NCBI GenBank assembly: GCA_015680685.1
Contig: MNCI01037865.1
Location: 3,974 to 56,147, forward strand
DNA: 52,174 bases
Direction of reading: 5' to 3'
Source: Gnetum montanum
Taxonomy: Eukaryota > Streptophyta > Gnetopsida > Gnetales > Gnetaceae
A program made the translations under genes and the position numbers. The notes beneath the pieces are model-generated. The model searched no databases, was not told the DNA's origin, and saw only the letters and a program-made list of their open reading frames with translations. How positions within the stretch are numbered: position 1 is the first letter of the stretch; each line of letters begins with the position of its first letter. Shown here in pieces: positions 10,664 to 23,900 of the stretch.

Positions 10664-11092
10664 TCATAGATCACCTTCTTCCTTAGCAACTTGCTCTAGT
10701 ATTCTGTGAATTTGATGGGACCTAGGCTCAAATAACCTTCCTTGGGCATAAGTCCCAAGGGTTCTTCTTGTTTCATGCCTAAGCCCATCTATGAGATGGT
10801 GTAGTTGATCCGACTGCGAATAACCATGGCCAAGACAATGATGTAATAGTGCATAATAACGACCCATGGCAACATCCAAGGGTTCATGACTTCCTTGTTT
10901 CCATCCTTGGATTTTCTTTCGTAGGTTGGACACCCAGGAGTACATTTGGTACTTATCCTTAAACAATTCTAACATAGCACTCCACCTACAAATGAATTTT
11001 AGTTCTAAGAACCAGTACAAGCTTTCAGCTTCTTTTATTAGTGTCTGTGGGAACAACTTAAGTTTTTTCCAATTGTTCTCTATGTTTTGCAA
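10664..11092 (-). pseudogene. Athila-type gag capsid domain
   Basis: A 142-residue open segment matches the Retrotrans_gag capsid fold: LKLFPQTLIKEAESLYWF, AMLELFKDKYQMYSWVSN, SHEPLDVAMGRYYALLHHC, QLHHLIDGLRHETRRTL and HRILEQVAKEEGDL. The equivalent of the family's short-side motif for oligomerisation is intact. It is flanked by stops and belongs to the minus-strand element whose 5' LTR starts at 13083. Confidence 0.85.
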
Positions 11093-11224
11093 GGCACATA
11101 CATCATGAAATGCTTGTAAGTCATTTTGAGGATCAGCGTTGTATCCCCCTTTAAATTATATCTAACCTCTTGATCCTACTATCTTTTTGGTACCTTATTG
11201 AAACTCTCACAGCCTCAGTTATGT

Positions 11225-12190
11225 CTAGCATGCTTTGAGTAGCGAGTAGGGGTTCATCATGATCTTCTCATTCGTGGCATCTATGATACCTATGTTGTTC
11301 CCTACTCTCCCTTCTTCTATGGCGTGATTCCCTAGAGTGCCCTTGTCCTCTGTCTTGGCTATTTCGTCTGTGAATTCCACTTTGTTTGCCCTTATCCTCA
11401 CAATCTTTTTCTCTATGGCTATGCCTGGACATTGAAGGAGAGGGTGAAGGAGATGATGAAGGTGAAGAAGAAGGAGAACTGCCACCATGACGGTGTCTAC
11501 TTCCTTCTCTTCAGTGGTCTCTACCTCGATTGCGATTGCGATCAGAATGCCCACCTTTTTCATGTGTCCTTGTTCCTTTTTTGGATACTTTGTGTCCATT
11601 GGTATTAGCACCTAGGTTGTGGATAGTAGAATGAAGATTCTGATACACAACCCCTTGGCCAAAGTCAAGGGGAGGAACATTATTATGTGGGTGACTACCT
11701 GAGGCAGGTTCATCACCCTCAATTTTGCTTAAAATGTGGGGGGCATCCTTGGACCATTTTCCCTTCAAGGACTTATGGTGTCTCTCCTGTTGCAAATCCC
11801 TTTGACGTTGCACCTCTGTGGGATGATAGTCTCCCAAATCGTAGTCCTACTTAATATATTCTACATGTAAATGTTGCATGCCTATTCGTGTGAGAGCACG
11901 AAGAAGCATACTTGGGACTAAACGATCAAGAGGTAACAGTATGTTACCTTCCAAGTCATGCCAACACAGCTATTCATCTTGATGGAGAATAAAGGTAAAG
12001 TCGGGTACATATTCATCGAGGTGAATATATACCACACAAAATTGTTGAGGAATTGGTGAATCAACGTCATGTGTATCCTACCGCCGATTGTTTCTTGTGT
12101 TAGTCCTAGGTGGTGAAGTGCTTTTGTGCGAACAAGAAGACATCTTGTCTTCTTCAATGTGTAATGTACTATTATCTTTTCCTTAACCAA
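11225..12190 (-). pseudogene. Athila-type gag N-terminal region, broken
   Basis: A low-complexity, charged region between the PBS and the capsid. One frame has a basic, Arg/His/Lys-rich stretch (11511-11837; HEKGGHSDRNRNRGRDH), another a Ser/Pro-rich and Lys/Glu-rich stretch (11225-11611), so at least one frameshift separates them. An upstream segment reading VPSMLLRALTRIGMQHLHV (about 11870-11930) has a stop before it joins. I infer gag N-terminus from position only; sequence conservation is weak in this part of the family. Confidence 0.5.
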
Positions 12191-12256
12191 CCCTAAGGGT
12201 TTGTTCCAACGATGTGAATGATTTCCTAAGTTCTACTTAGTGCACAAACAACTAAG

Positions 12257-12274
12257 TCCCTGGCAACGGTGCCA
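12257..12274 (-). promoter_or_regulatory. Primer binding site, tRNA-Asp type (Athila)
   Basis: On the minus strand this reads TGGCACCGTTGCCAGGGA, two transitions away from the usual Athila PBS TGGCGCCGTTGCCGGGGA complementary to tRNA-Asp. It starts one base inside the LTR end at 12276, fixing both the element's orientation (minus) and its 5' LTR. Confidence 0.9.
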
Positions 12275-12275
12275 A

Positions 12276-13083
12276 TGATGAGCATCGAGGTACCCCTATG
12301 CTCAATCATACAGATACAAGCATTTCACACATGATCTGGTCGAATTCCAAGGACTAAGTGCTTATGCACCTTTGTGGAACAATAATGGGTTGGTTAATCA
12401 TTGTCTTCCCAAACTTACTTGTATGTCACAATTGTATGGTTAAGTAAGCTTGAGGCATATGATTTTTATGACTTTTATGTGTTTTATATCCTGTGCTAGT
12501 AAGGAGGAGGAGAGAGATAACTAAGTACTAATTTAATGTAACTACTCATTCACTAAGTTCTAATTACTCCTAACACTAGTATCCGTTTCCACTTTCCATA
12601 CACATCTTGAACCAGTGCAACACTGTTGGGATTACCAAATGCTAATTGTTACTGGGTCACCAAGTGCCACATGCATGCTCGAAGCAGTCGTATTGAGTGT
12701 ATTTAACTAAGAGAGTTGTAGAACGAGAGAAATCATTAATCAACTAGGAAAGCATTAAATAATAATTAACACTAATTAATCTATTTTGTATGCTGCAAGG
12801 TTTATCATAAAGTTCATCTTTATTTCCATACACAAAGTCTACTCAGGTACACAATGCTCGAATAAAGATTTGTTCACTCTTTGACTCCTACTGCGGGCAA
12901 GCAAAAATAATTCTAACTCTGGAGGAAAAAAATGGCAAGAGTTTGGCTAAGGGACTAACTATCTAATTGTGAAAACCAAGGGCACCACCTCTTATTTATA
13001 GGCAAGGAGACAGGCCGCAATATTGGGTATCTGACATCGCATGGTTGGATCTGATATTGCAAATGCAATATCGCGGTTCATCA
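12276..13083 (-). repeat. Athila-type 5' LTR, minus orientation (element A)
   Basis: An 808-bp LTR: on the minus strand it starts TGATGAACCG and ends GCTCATCA, so the termini are short inverted repeats (TGATGA/TCATCA). A TATA box (TATAAATA on the minus strand) is at 12993-13000. It directly abuts the PBS on one side and, on the other side, copy X' of the 3' non-coding region. Its best match is the inverted LTR at 5216-6037 (roughly 85% by eye). Confidence 0.9.
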
Positions 13084-13099
13084 ACATGGTTTCTTTTTC

Positions 13100-14730
13100 A
13101 TGCAATAAGCAATAAGTCCACAACATCCACCCATCCACAAACTCTATGGTTTTTTTTATTTTGGAAATGTGCAATCCCTTTTTCATTAACAAAACTTTAA
13201 CAAACTTGTGACTTTGGTAGTTTCTAGAATTGAAAAGGATTCAAAGGTTTGAATAGGGTGTGACTTCAAGGGGATTTGGTATTCTTTGTGCCTTTATGTT
13301 TGCCTAGGTGCATGTGTGTTTTTATGGATTTCTTACCATTCCGTGTCGACCAATAAAAGGAAGTTGAATAAGTCTTTGCATGGTGTGGTTCTCATAAAAA
13401 ATGATGGGAATTCAAAGCACATTCCTTAGAAAAAATAAATGCATATATCTTTTCATGGTGTGGTTTCTATTTCAAAAAAAAATAATGGAAATTCAAAGCA
13501 CATCCCTTAGACAAAATAAACGGGCTACAAGCACTGGTTATGAGACTAGAAAGACATGTTACCCATGCTTGAAGGTCCCCTCTAACTAAGGCCCTTCCTC
13601 ACTTCCTAGTTCTGTTTTCTTCTTTAATAAGGAATGATGGTTGTTCTATGGGAGTACTCTTGTATCTCAGAGGGATGAACTAGTTTTAGAATGGTGATGT
13701 GAAGTCACTGAACGATGTTGGTTTTGGTCTAGATCAATGATGGATCTTATCAAGTCATTTAACCATAAAATCGACAAAGGACTTCATGTGATCTTACTCA
13801 GGAACTTCATTCCACTCTCTCTCATCCATCTATGTTTTACATGTCTCACCTCACTACTAGTTTCATGTCCTTGTTCGATGTCTTGGTTTGATGTGTCAGA
13901 ATTCTTTAGTTTCTTCTATGTTTTATACTTAACCTTCCGTAACCATTAATCATCCATGAAGCCCACAAACTCTTTGGTTTGAAGTTATGCAAGGGCATAA
14001 AAGGCCTATGCCTACTTTGGGAAGAATCCACTTGCATATCTTTTGGTTGGGTTAGTTAAGTTCTTTACCCTTAGACAACCTTATAATCAAATCCTTTTGT
14101 TGACCTCATCAATGACATCCAATTTTGCACATCTTCACAACAATTTTCAGTAAACTTTCCTTTTTATTGTTATGAATTCTTACACCCTCTACAAATACTT
14201 TCTTGTGTCAATTTTTTTTTTTCAAATTTAATGGACCGCTTATCTAATTTATCCTATTTGTCAGCCTTCCCACTAACACTCCTAAAAAAATCAATCTACC
14301 ACAATCACAACCTAGCTGAGTGTAACTACTGACGAGACAAGGCATTTAATAGTTATGTGTTACACATTGCATACTAATTCATGATTTTTTTGTGATTGCA
14401 ATGGGAAGCATGGATTGGAAGTAGGACTATCTTCACCAAGGATGATGCGGTAGTACCACACGATGTGGACTATTCATGATCATTGGATCTTCTCTCTCAC
14501 TCTTCAACTACCAAGAGGTGTTGGATGTTAGTTTTATCCAGGGTGTTCACTTCTGTTATCATGAATAGCCAATTTTGTAAAGATTGTAACTCCATACACT
14601 TAGGCACTCAAAGTCTATTTGTTCCATCTAAGTTAGTTTGTATGTCAATCAATAATCCCATACTTGCCCAATATTTTGTAAGGAACTTGTTCCTCCTCTT
14701 CTTCACTCGAGGATGAGTTTTTATTCAATT
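13100..14730 (+). mobile_element. Athila-type 3' non-coding region (copy X')
   Basis: The paralogue of 3480-5215 in the same orientation, with the same order of shared blocks but extensive indels. No protein domain is recognisable; a 77-residue frame at 14483-14716 shares YFVRN and neighbouring residues with the equivalent position in copy X. It starts within about 20 bases of the outer end of the minus-oriented LTR and leads into a polypurine tract and a plus-oriented LTR. Confidence 0.6.
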
Positions 14731-14739
14731 GTGGGGGTA
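14731..14739 (+). promoter_or_regulatory. Polypurine tract of element B
   Basis: GTGGGGGTA lies immediately before the TGATGAATC start of the LTR at 14740, as expected for the plus-strand primer of a plus-oriented 3' end. The counterpart before 5216 (ATGGGAATA) is eroded. Confidence 0.65.
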
Positions 14740-15584
14740 TGATGAATCACATTTTTCATAGCTCTGATATCAGGTACCCAATATTGGAGCCTTGACATCA
14801 TGTATTCAATGTCAGAGCCTAGGATGCAATGTCGAATATCCAATATCATGGGGTATACGTTGGCCTATAAATATAGCACTTGGGCTCATGATTTAGGAGA
14901 GTTTTTTCATCAGTTTTTGTCATAGTTAGCGAAGCTCTTGCAATTTGTTTTCTCCAGAGTTAGAATATTTTCTAAGTGCCTGCAATAGGAGTCTAAGTAT
15001 GTATGGATATTTGTTCGAACATTGATGTACCTGAGCATAGCAATGCGATGGGAATAAAAACGAACCTTTTTGATAATCCTTGTAGCATTGAGAATAAATT
15101 AATGTTTTCTTTAATGCACTTTATTTTAATGCATTTAATTTAAGTAATTAATTTCCAGTTGTTAATGAACACAAGCATGACCACTTCAAGCATACATATA
15201 GTGCTTGGTAACCTAGCAACACTTAACATTTGGTAGCCCAACAGCATCATATGTATTCAGGATATGTCCAGGAAAGTGGGATGGGTAGGATTGCTAGGCA
15301 GTGAATGAGTTAGACCTTAAATTACTCTACTTTTCATTCTTGTTGTACATGACTAAACTTATAAAACATAAAATGAGAAAAATCATGTACCTCAATTACA
15401 ATTAACCATACCATTGAGCTTCACAAGTGTAGTTGAGAAGACAACAAATGTTCTCAATGCCCATTTCACTTCCTAAAGGAACTAGTGCATTGGAGAACTA
15501 TAGGTCCATGGAATTCAACCAAATCATGTATGAATGCCTTAGTAATTTGTATGGTTGGGCGTAGGTGTACCTAGCTGCTCATTA
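14740..15584 (+). repeat. Athila-type LTR, plus orientation (element B)
   Basis: It starts TGATGAATC, has a TATA box (TATAAATA) at 14866-14873 and ends near GCTCATTA. It shares the block order of the element A LTRs (AGCAT...TTGGTAACC..., TTTATAGG-type promoter, terminal GTACCT block) but is far more diverged. Its partner at 17590-18425 is inverted relative to it. Confidence 0.7.
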
Positions 15585-15689
15585 GTTATGAATAAATTAA
15601 TAAAGGAAATATAAAATGAAATTACTTGGTGTATGCTATTTGTACATGATATTGTGTTAATGAATACAACTCAAGAAAATATTCTTCTA

Positions 15690-16400
15690 AAATGAAAAAG
15701 TAGAGACATGCTCTAAAATCAAGAGGCTTAAAAATTATTAGAATACAAAATATATAGAATGTAATTTTCATAAAAGTATAAACAATGGTGAAATAGAAGC
15801 AACAATTTAAAGCTAAGAAGTACTTCACTACAAATAGTTTTACTAACTAGGCTTAAATTAAATGATGAAATTTATAAAGATATTAGGAAGAAGATTTAGG
15901 TAGGATGACCAAAATGAAAAAAGGTAAGTGGTGTTTTATGTAATAAAAAAGTATCAATAAAAATAAAGGAAAATTTGTACAGCATCATAAAGGTCCAATG
16001 TTATGGTAATGAATGTTGGATTGTACAAAAGAGACATTAACAACAAATTTGTGTGGTAGAAATATGAATGCTTGTATAGATGTTGAATGTTAAAAAAAGA
16101 GATCAATTATATTAGAGAGACGCTTAGAGTGGCTTGTATTATAGTGACGTTATAGGAAATACATCTTGGATGGTTTGGACATATGTAAATAGGATTAGAT
16201 AATAAGCTTATTAAAAAATATTACTTCATCATTGTTTCAAGAAATCCATCAAAATGAAGACCAAAAAAGCTAGGAGAAAATTGAAGATAATCTAAATAAA
16301 TTACAAATGAAAAAGATCCCCCTTTTTCATGGAGGCAATGATGAAAGAGAATTCATGTAGCAAACCCTATTTTATTGTGAAATGGCTAAAATGATAACAA
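15690..16400 (+). mobile_element. RTE-type LINE fragment (3' end of the RT ORF), decayed
   Basis: Conceptual plus-strand frames with many stops show the C-terminal signature of plant RTE-like LINEs: a KIYKDI-like segment for the usual ...DGEID...RI block, KYQ-K for KIPLKLKGKFY, SNVMVMNVGLYKRD for the PAMLYGTECWAVK block, and LRVACI...HLGWFGHM for LGVAPIEEKM...RLRWFGHVQ. The tail resembles the 3' ends at 40380-40431 and 50510-50577. It sits between two inverted Athila LTRs, so it inserted into or replaced that element's interior. Confidence 0.65.
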
Positions 16401-17589
16401 AGACATTAAGGTTGTCTATGATAAACTACTTTTACTTTTCCATGAATAAAGGTAATGGGTACATGTGAGACCAATAAGATGCCCTAAAAATGGCTTTATC
16501 AATAACTTAATTTTGGCAATAAATCTTGATGAGCCATGATATGTCTTCCATTAATGATGGCCAAAAGCACTAAGTAGCAAAGCCATAATGAAAGTTTAAA
16601 AAAGTGAAAATGTGAGATAAATGCACTAAAAAACTCTTTTAACATTGCATTTACCTTGCATAAGATGGGTTGGAACGAAGTTAAAATTATGTGTGTAGGA
16701 CATAATATTAACACATGTTATTTGAATTATATTAGAACATTAGTGCTTTTGTTTAAACTTTATTATTAAGTTAAAGTAACACTAGGATGGATAACCTTTT
16801 AAAGTAGGATGCTAGTCGTAAAGGACTTAAAACAAAAACCTTATGAGAAGTTCAATTGCAATTTGCTGAGAAATGAACTTCTTCTATGATAAAACTCTAA
16901 TCCTATCGAATGTAACAATACAATGCTACTATCTCACTTACTATAGGTTGAGTCATAACAATTATTTCATCCAACTTCACATGCTACATTGGGAACAAAT
17001 CGTTAAACGACAAGCATCCCAAGTACCAAGGTTACATATAAAAAATTATGTGTTAGTAGATCGTATTAAAATGTCAATTAAATATTGTATTTTTTTTCCA
17101 TTGGAAGAGTTGTATGTTTTTAGAGGCAAAGGTTGAAGTCTAGGAAATCATTACTAATGCAAGTGCATTTGGAATTTCAAGTGAGAGGTTGAAGGTTCAA
17201 GCTTCTTTTCTACTTTTTAAGTATTGATACGAACATATGCCTAGAGTTTTTAGAAAGCCAAGTTTTTACCATAGACAATGATCCATACATTATGCATGGT
17301 GGTTAAGGCATGGTGGAAACATTTTTGTGTAATTTGAAGCTAGTTATAGTAATTATGACATTCCTCCCTTCTCTTTACATCTATTTCCACCTCACATTTC
17401 TATATGGAAGATTTTTTGTATAGTTAGAGAAATTAAGGTTCGATACATAATAAAAAAACAAAAAAAAATCATTAGGATTATGAGCTTGGAATGTAAGAAG
17501 AAAAATTTTTCAACTTATCTTATAGTGTTGTATAGGTGTGCTTTATGGTAAGAGGTCTTAGTGCAAAATATTGGCATGTTATGGACAAG
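16401..17589. other. AT-rich interior of element B, nothing recognised
   Basis: No domain-bearing frame. Immediately before the LTR at 17590 the bases GGCATGTTATGGACAAG may be a heavily eroded copy of the tRNA-Asp PBS seen in element A. Around 17140-17215 a faint tRNA-like B-box word (GGTTCAAGCTTC) occurs without clear partners. Confidence 0.4.
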
Positions 17590-18425
17590 TGATGAGCGGC
17601 AAGTAGACCATATGCCTAACCATATGAATTACAAGCGTTCACACATAATCTGGTTGAATTTCGTGGATGGAACTAGTGTGGCATCTAGATTATTAAGCAT
17701 TGATCATAAATTGCCATCTTCCCACTTGGACTAGTAATAGCTTTGTCATGTATGGTTTGTCCAAAGTGAGGCATATGATTGTTGATGTTGTTGGGCCTTA
17801 AACTAATCATAACAATAACATAGAAATTAATTATTTAATCTAATTAAAAATAAGAAGTTGAATTCTAAGGTAGCCTAAGGGTGATAAGTGTTCATTCCCA
17901 GCTTGCTGTACACATCCTGAACTTACATATTTACTACTGGGTTTGCCAAGTGTTATGCTACTGGACAAACCAAATAATAACGGTGTTGGGTTTACCAAGC
18001 AAATACATGTTTACGCTCGAAAGTGGTTGCACTCATTCCACCAATTGATCAACATGCATGAAAATATAAACATTCACTAAGTACATAGAAAATAAATTGC
18101 ATTGAAAGTAAATCTATTCTATTCTTAAGTGTTGTAATGCCTTCAAAAAATCTTGTCTTTATTAGCTGATCACATTAATGTGTTCAGGTACAAGATGCTC
18201 AAATAAAGATCTATACAATCCTTGAAATCCTACTGTGGGCAGTCAAAAAATATTCTTACTTTAGGCTAAGAAAACTACAAGAACTTAGCTACACTATTGA
18301 CTTTATGATGCCATAAATGTGGTGGGTGTGCGCATTTATATAGGCACAGATAGACACTACGTCGATATATATGTGTTAACGCATTATCCCATGCGTCGAC
18401 GCAACCCAAAAATGATGATTCATCA
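17590..18425 (-). repeat. Athila-type LTR, minus orientation (element B)
   Basis: On the plus strand it starts TGATGAGCGG and ends GATTCATCA, i.e. the same terminal inverted repeat as the other three LTRs. A promoter-like TATATAAA is on the minus strand at 18335-18342. The U3 part contains a perfect GCGTCGACGC palindrome near 18393. Similarity to the LTR at 14740-15584 is only moderate (about 60-65% by eye), so this element is older than element A. Confidence 0.7.
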
Positions 18426-20351
18426 ATAAGGTGTAAATAAAATATTTTTTATTAGATGAATTGACACCTTATTCTATGTTACTTTTAGAATGTGACTTAT
18501 TATCCTTAAAAACTCAAGCTCGCTGTCAATTCATTAGCTATATTCAAAATTTGGCAACAAGTAAGTAAACCAAAGTTTCCAAAGCAAGTATTGAAAATCC
18601 AAAAGAACAAGGATTGTATTTTCAAGGAATGCAAGCAACTGCTAAAAAACATATCTCATTGGAGATAGTGCAAAGTAATCTTAAGAACAAAAGCAAGTTA
18701 GTTAAGAAGCAAGTGCTGGCAAAGCTATTGTCAAATACCAAAGGCAAAAGTAAAGTGAAAAGTTTCTTTTGCACCTAAAATCCTAAAGATTAATAACGAG
18801 AGATGGATTAAACTTGCTAAAACGTTAAAGATTAATTATGGGAGAAGCAATTCTTAATTATTCTGTAACTGAACATGTTAGCCAAAAGTATAAGATTGTA
18901 ATAAAAAGTTTGTATAATGTATTTTTGTTGCATCCAATGTTGCTTAGCTACTTTAAATCTATTTTTATTTTCAATTTCTATTTCAATTTTAATAGATTTG
19001 GTTGTCCTACTATCAATTAATGTTCTTAACATATATACTACTTAATGAAAAATAATAAAGTTATTTTCTTATTAATTTTTTAATTATTTGTTAACGGTGT
19101 CACAACAAAATGGGTTGCCTCCATGAAAGGTTATTTGAAAAACATATTCAAGTTTCTAGATAAATATTGCATGTGCAACCAAAACTTGTAACTCTCACAT
19201 GGTTTCCAACTGCTTTAAGCTTTTTTTGTTTATGAATTAATCATAATATCTATTTCTACACGTTTTTGAAACATCCATTTTTCTTTTTCTATTCATCAAC
19301 ATCCAATGCAAATGCATGTTTCAATGGGTTACTCACAAATTCTATGTTCTCTTTAATTGAAATAGGAAGGGGATTAATTTGATAGATTAATGCACAACTA
19401 CATTGTGTGTAGAGATAGTGGCAGAAGATGCCTTTTCTAAAATTCTCTAAAATTTAATTATGACATTTACTCTTTAACGTAAAATTATCCAACTTGTTTG
19501 ATCACCGTTGTTATCACGTTATATGTAAAAGGTCTTTCTTTCTTGTTTATAAGCCCTTCAATATTTTTTCAAGATTTAATAAAGCATTTGTATTTCCATT
19601 ATAAAAAATATATTCATCATCTAATAAGAGACTTTGTAGAAATGCATTGCATAAAAAAGTCTAATGGTAATTGATATTGAGATAAATCATGAACATAATT
19701 TTTGTAGCACTATAATTTACTTCATATTTCTTATTAATATTTTATCGTGTCTCTATAGACTCAAAAGATCTATTAGATAAATAAATGAACTTATACAAAA
19801 TACATTAAGAGTAATAAGGATATAGATGTAATTTGAACTTGGTTTCTATGTAATTTCCTAGAATGAATACTCATAACTTGAATAGCTTATACAAAGACCA
19901 TGTAGAGATTTTCCATTTTTTCCAAACAAAATTTGTTCGATAACAACCTCCTCGAAACATATTGCTAATCTTCTACCACTTGCACAACACATAGTTGACA
20001 TATTCTATCTTCATGGTGCTCATTGTTCTATCTTTCAATTTTAACTTAGAGATGGTATGATCCCATTCTTACTTTGCTAATTTATGCTCTCATAAATATT
20101 GGAATTGTTCTATGTAGATATTTTGTTTCATCATATTTGCCACCTCTGACATTTTGCCATAAAATTAAACCTCCTTTTGTATTTGTGCCTCATTTTGCTA
20201 TCTCTCGAAAACTTTCCATATAATAAATTTCTAAGCTTATTCTCAATTTATTATTCCATAAATATTATCAATACACTAGTGTTATAGCCAAAAGTGTCTT
20301 TCATGAAACCACGTTTATTGTTGAGATCCTCCCAAGATGGAAAAAGGGACG
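18426..20351. other. AT-rich spacer, nothing recognised
   Basis: Stops in all frames and long A/T runs. The only open frames are about 60 residues and overlap on opposite strands (18832-19032), which is typical of chance. I see no RNA gene or clean repeat structure. Confidence 0.6.
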
Positions 20352-20356
20352 AACAT

Positions 20357-20940
20357 TGTAACAATGTTGCCCCAACATTGTCTGGCACCCCAAGGAATTC
20401 ACGAAGATCCAATGGATCTGGGGCAGAAGACCTGGGGAATACGCCTCAAGCAAGCAAGCATCTCATGAGTAAGTGCAAGCAGAAGCACAGCTTCTTAACA
20501 TACATGACAACGCACCTCATGGAGGGTAACCAACTCCAAAATGAGGACCATGCAAACAAGCGCACACACACAACCTTGTAGACAACATCAGTGGAAGGGG
20601 AGACGATGCACCTACAAGGGGAGGTGCCTCACCCCCAGATCCCTCACGATCTGGTACAAGGTGTGGCCTGGCACTGCACCAAAACTATCCAGTCTTGGCT
20701 GCCTACATATCTACGACCATCATAGAATCAGGGCCATGTAGTTCTCCGAGGAGAAGGGGGACTGAAGAGGACTTAGAAGAGAGTTGCAACAGGAGGGTGT
20801 CCTGTTGCTAGCTTGGTACCACCAAGATGGGGTGGGTTTTCTAACACTTGAGAGTCACCTAAGGGCACCTCAAAGTGTTCCATGGCCCCTGAACTATGGG
20901 GAGAGCCCAAGAGAACCACCACTCTGGGACATCTCTCACA
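20357..20940 (-). repeat. 3' LTR of LARD copy E1
   Basis: On the plus strand it starts TGTAACAATG and ends ATCTCTCACA. It is the downstream LTR because the interior side (20941 on) begins with the polypurine tract. Confidence 0.9.
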
Positions 20941-20955
20941 ATCCTCCCCCACACA
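20941..20955 (-). promoter_or_regulatory. Polypurine tract of LARD copy E1
   Basis: On the minus strand this reads TGTGTGGGGGAGGAT directly upstream of the TGTGAGAG start of the 3' LTR. The same sequence occurs at 32891-32905 in copy E2. Confidence 0.85.
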
Positions 20956-23900
20956 AAGAAGCGACGTCCTCGAAGTGGAGCCTGGGATAGCTTCGAGTGT
21001 ACACTTCTAAATGGGTTCGAAACTCCGTTAATTCTAGGGATCCATCAACTCCTTAGACATCAGGCTTGAAGGAAGGTACCAACCCCAACACCTAATACGT
21101 CCTTCCATCCAATGCCTTGCATGAAACGCCAGGGCAATTGAAGAAAGCCCAAAGACTTTCATTCTCTATACAAGCGGGAGAGTCTAACCCAAAGGGCCAA
21201 CGTCTCTAAGGCATCCCCTAGATCAGTCCCTTTTGAGGGTCTAGAGACATATCTTCTTACGTAAGCCCATACTTATGCAAGAAGATAGCTCCTCTTCCAC
21301 AAGTCCCGTTGAGTTCCTTTGTGAATGGCATCTTGGCACCCATTGATTTTTTTTTTGAGGGCTCACCAAGGCCACTACCCATGGTGAGGGACTTGAGAAC
21401 ATCACATCGAGAGGGAGGACATGCTCTGATGAGCCATGTCTCTACAAGCAACTCATGCTTGCCAGAACTCCATGTTCTGCTGCTCGCATCCAGACCCATG
21501 GGGTCTCACCAGTGCAACCATTTAAGCATTGATTCCATGTGCATCGATACCATGCACATTCTCTTTTTCTCATCATGTTTGTTCACGCTGGTATGAAGGG
21601 AGTCAAGCATGTTCTCCCTTACAAACAAGGTCCAAGGGCAAATCTTTTGAGCTTGACCTTGCCATCTGCAGACACTAGCATCGCATACCTCAATTCATCA
21701 TTCACTAGTATTTCATAGCCACAATGAGAGAGAAGATCCAAGAGGCTAACATACAACAAGCCCCAATTGTCATCAACACCTCTTGTGATTGTCCAACATC
21801 GAGAACACCTGATCGAATGTTAGAACAAGTGGAGGGTCATTTGGGCAGCCAACCCCCTGACAATCCTCCATCACCTGTCTCATATCAGCCGTAAGCACAT
21901 CATCAAATGCAATCATAATATCCCGTTCATGGAGAAGGATCACCCACATTTGCTACATGGAAGCCATCCTTCCCACTTCGAGTTATGGGAGAAGCACCAT
22001 TTTCTGAACACTAAGTCCAGGAAAAAATATAGAGTTACCTCAGAGAGTAACCAAATCATGAATTCTCCAAGGAACATCAATGTTCTCAGAATTTTCATTT
22101 CCCCACTATATCAAGAACGACTACCAGTCTCACAATCAACACCTTTCATTAGATTTTGCACTTGCAGGAAGGATCCTCTTTGGGAGGTTTCTTCCATAGG
22201 TAAGTATAGCAGCCCAACTACACCTTACCCATAATACATGCCCAAGTAGTCAATATAGCCAATAGAACCATATCGTGGAATTGTCACCAGCTGAGGGAAG
22301 ACATGGATTCACAAGTCTTACCCAAATGCAATTTTCACCTTGAGAACAACTCGAGACACCAAGAAGTACATCCCCTTTGAAATTTTATCGACAAGGATTT
22401 CTATTTCATCTTGGGAGATCTGGGTTTTGTTTCATACATCACAGTCAAGCCCATTTGCATCAATTTGTGGTGGATAAGGCCACGCCACTACCTATTATCA
22501 TTCAACCCAAACAATAGACAAAGTCACAACAGCATCTTGCCCATAGGAGGACCAGGTTCTCACGATAGTTTTATATGGAATGGGCTTTCATCAACATCAT
22601 TTACAACTCAAACACAAAATGATTCATCCCCGAAGCGTTTACAATAAGGATGGTCTACCAGAGAACCCCAATAAGGAAGTTCCTCTAAAGCCCCCAAAAC
22701 TAAGAGAGTACACAAGATCATGTCTTACTTACACGAAGAGCAATATGTACCTTTAATTTACATCAACAACACGATGTCACAAAGGAGGTTTCATGAATTT
22801 CACTAGGGTAACAACATTCTGTCTTTGAGAATAAGCCTCACGAGTTCACGAACATGGGACCACTGCTAGGAACAAGTCCCAAACATCAACTGCTTCTAGG
22901 TCCCAAATATGAGACAATTGTCTCAATACCACCTACCTTATTATTTCAGGAACTGAAGAGGGCATCCATTGAAATAGAGAATGATCCCTCATAAAATTAA
23001 GGATTCACCAAGTAATATCAGGATCAACTCTCCTATCCCACCATGGAGGTGAGAACACCAACATGAATTAACATCACACCAGCGACATGGGACAATACAT
23101 CAGGGAGGGACTGTGTGATACATTAGTGTATATAAGGGACAAGTACATGGGAAAATTTAGCAAGACACCATGGCCTATTAGGCACAACGAGTCCCCTATC
23201 ATGGAATCACACCATAGACCACGAAAGCACCAATAAGTCCCAATCTATGAGAGCACATCATAGCTCTCCAAAGCACCAAAAGCAATTAGTCACAAGAGCC
23301 CACCAACATGCACAAATCATTAGAAGCCCCCCAATCATGAGAGCATCGGCTTAGTGTTTTGAGCACATTCAAGCCCACCAAGCAAGGCCACTAAGAGAAT
23401 CACAATTTTTGTATCTGTAACGTCATTTATTCAAGGATGGACCACCATCCCAACGTTTGGACAACTACTCCACGATCGCATCCAACATGGAAGAGCAAGT
23501 CTAGGTGCCAATACCCAGAACTTGATTCAAATCCACCGCTAGACATCACATTGATTTGGATTTCAGTCTACCATTGTAATTCACATGGCCACAATGAACC
23601 ACCTATTATCAAGAACAAGCACATCAAACCAATTTGTTTGTGTATTTTAAGATACATACCACCATCGATCATCTATGGACAAGATCTTTCCAGTCCAGGA
23701 ACACAAGAGAAGTGTTCCCAAGATTTGTCCTGTCTCAAGGACATTCACCAAGCACACACCATACAAGCATGCCAACATCATCAAGAACACATGGCACCAA
23801 TTCAAGAGCATAATGGCCAAGGACATGACCTAGTCCATTCATTACAACACTGTATCCAACTAAAGAGTTTTCCATGAGGTTTTTCGTAGGATTATACCTC

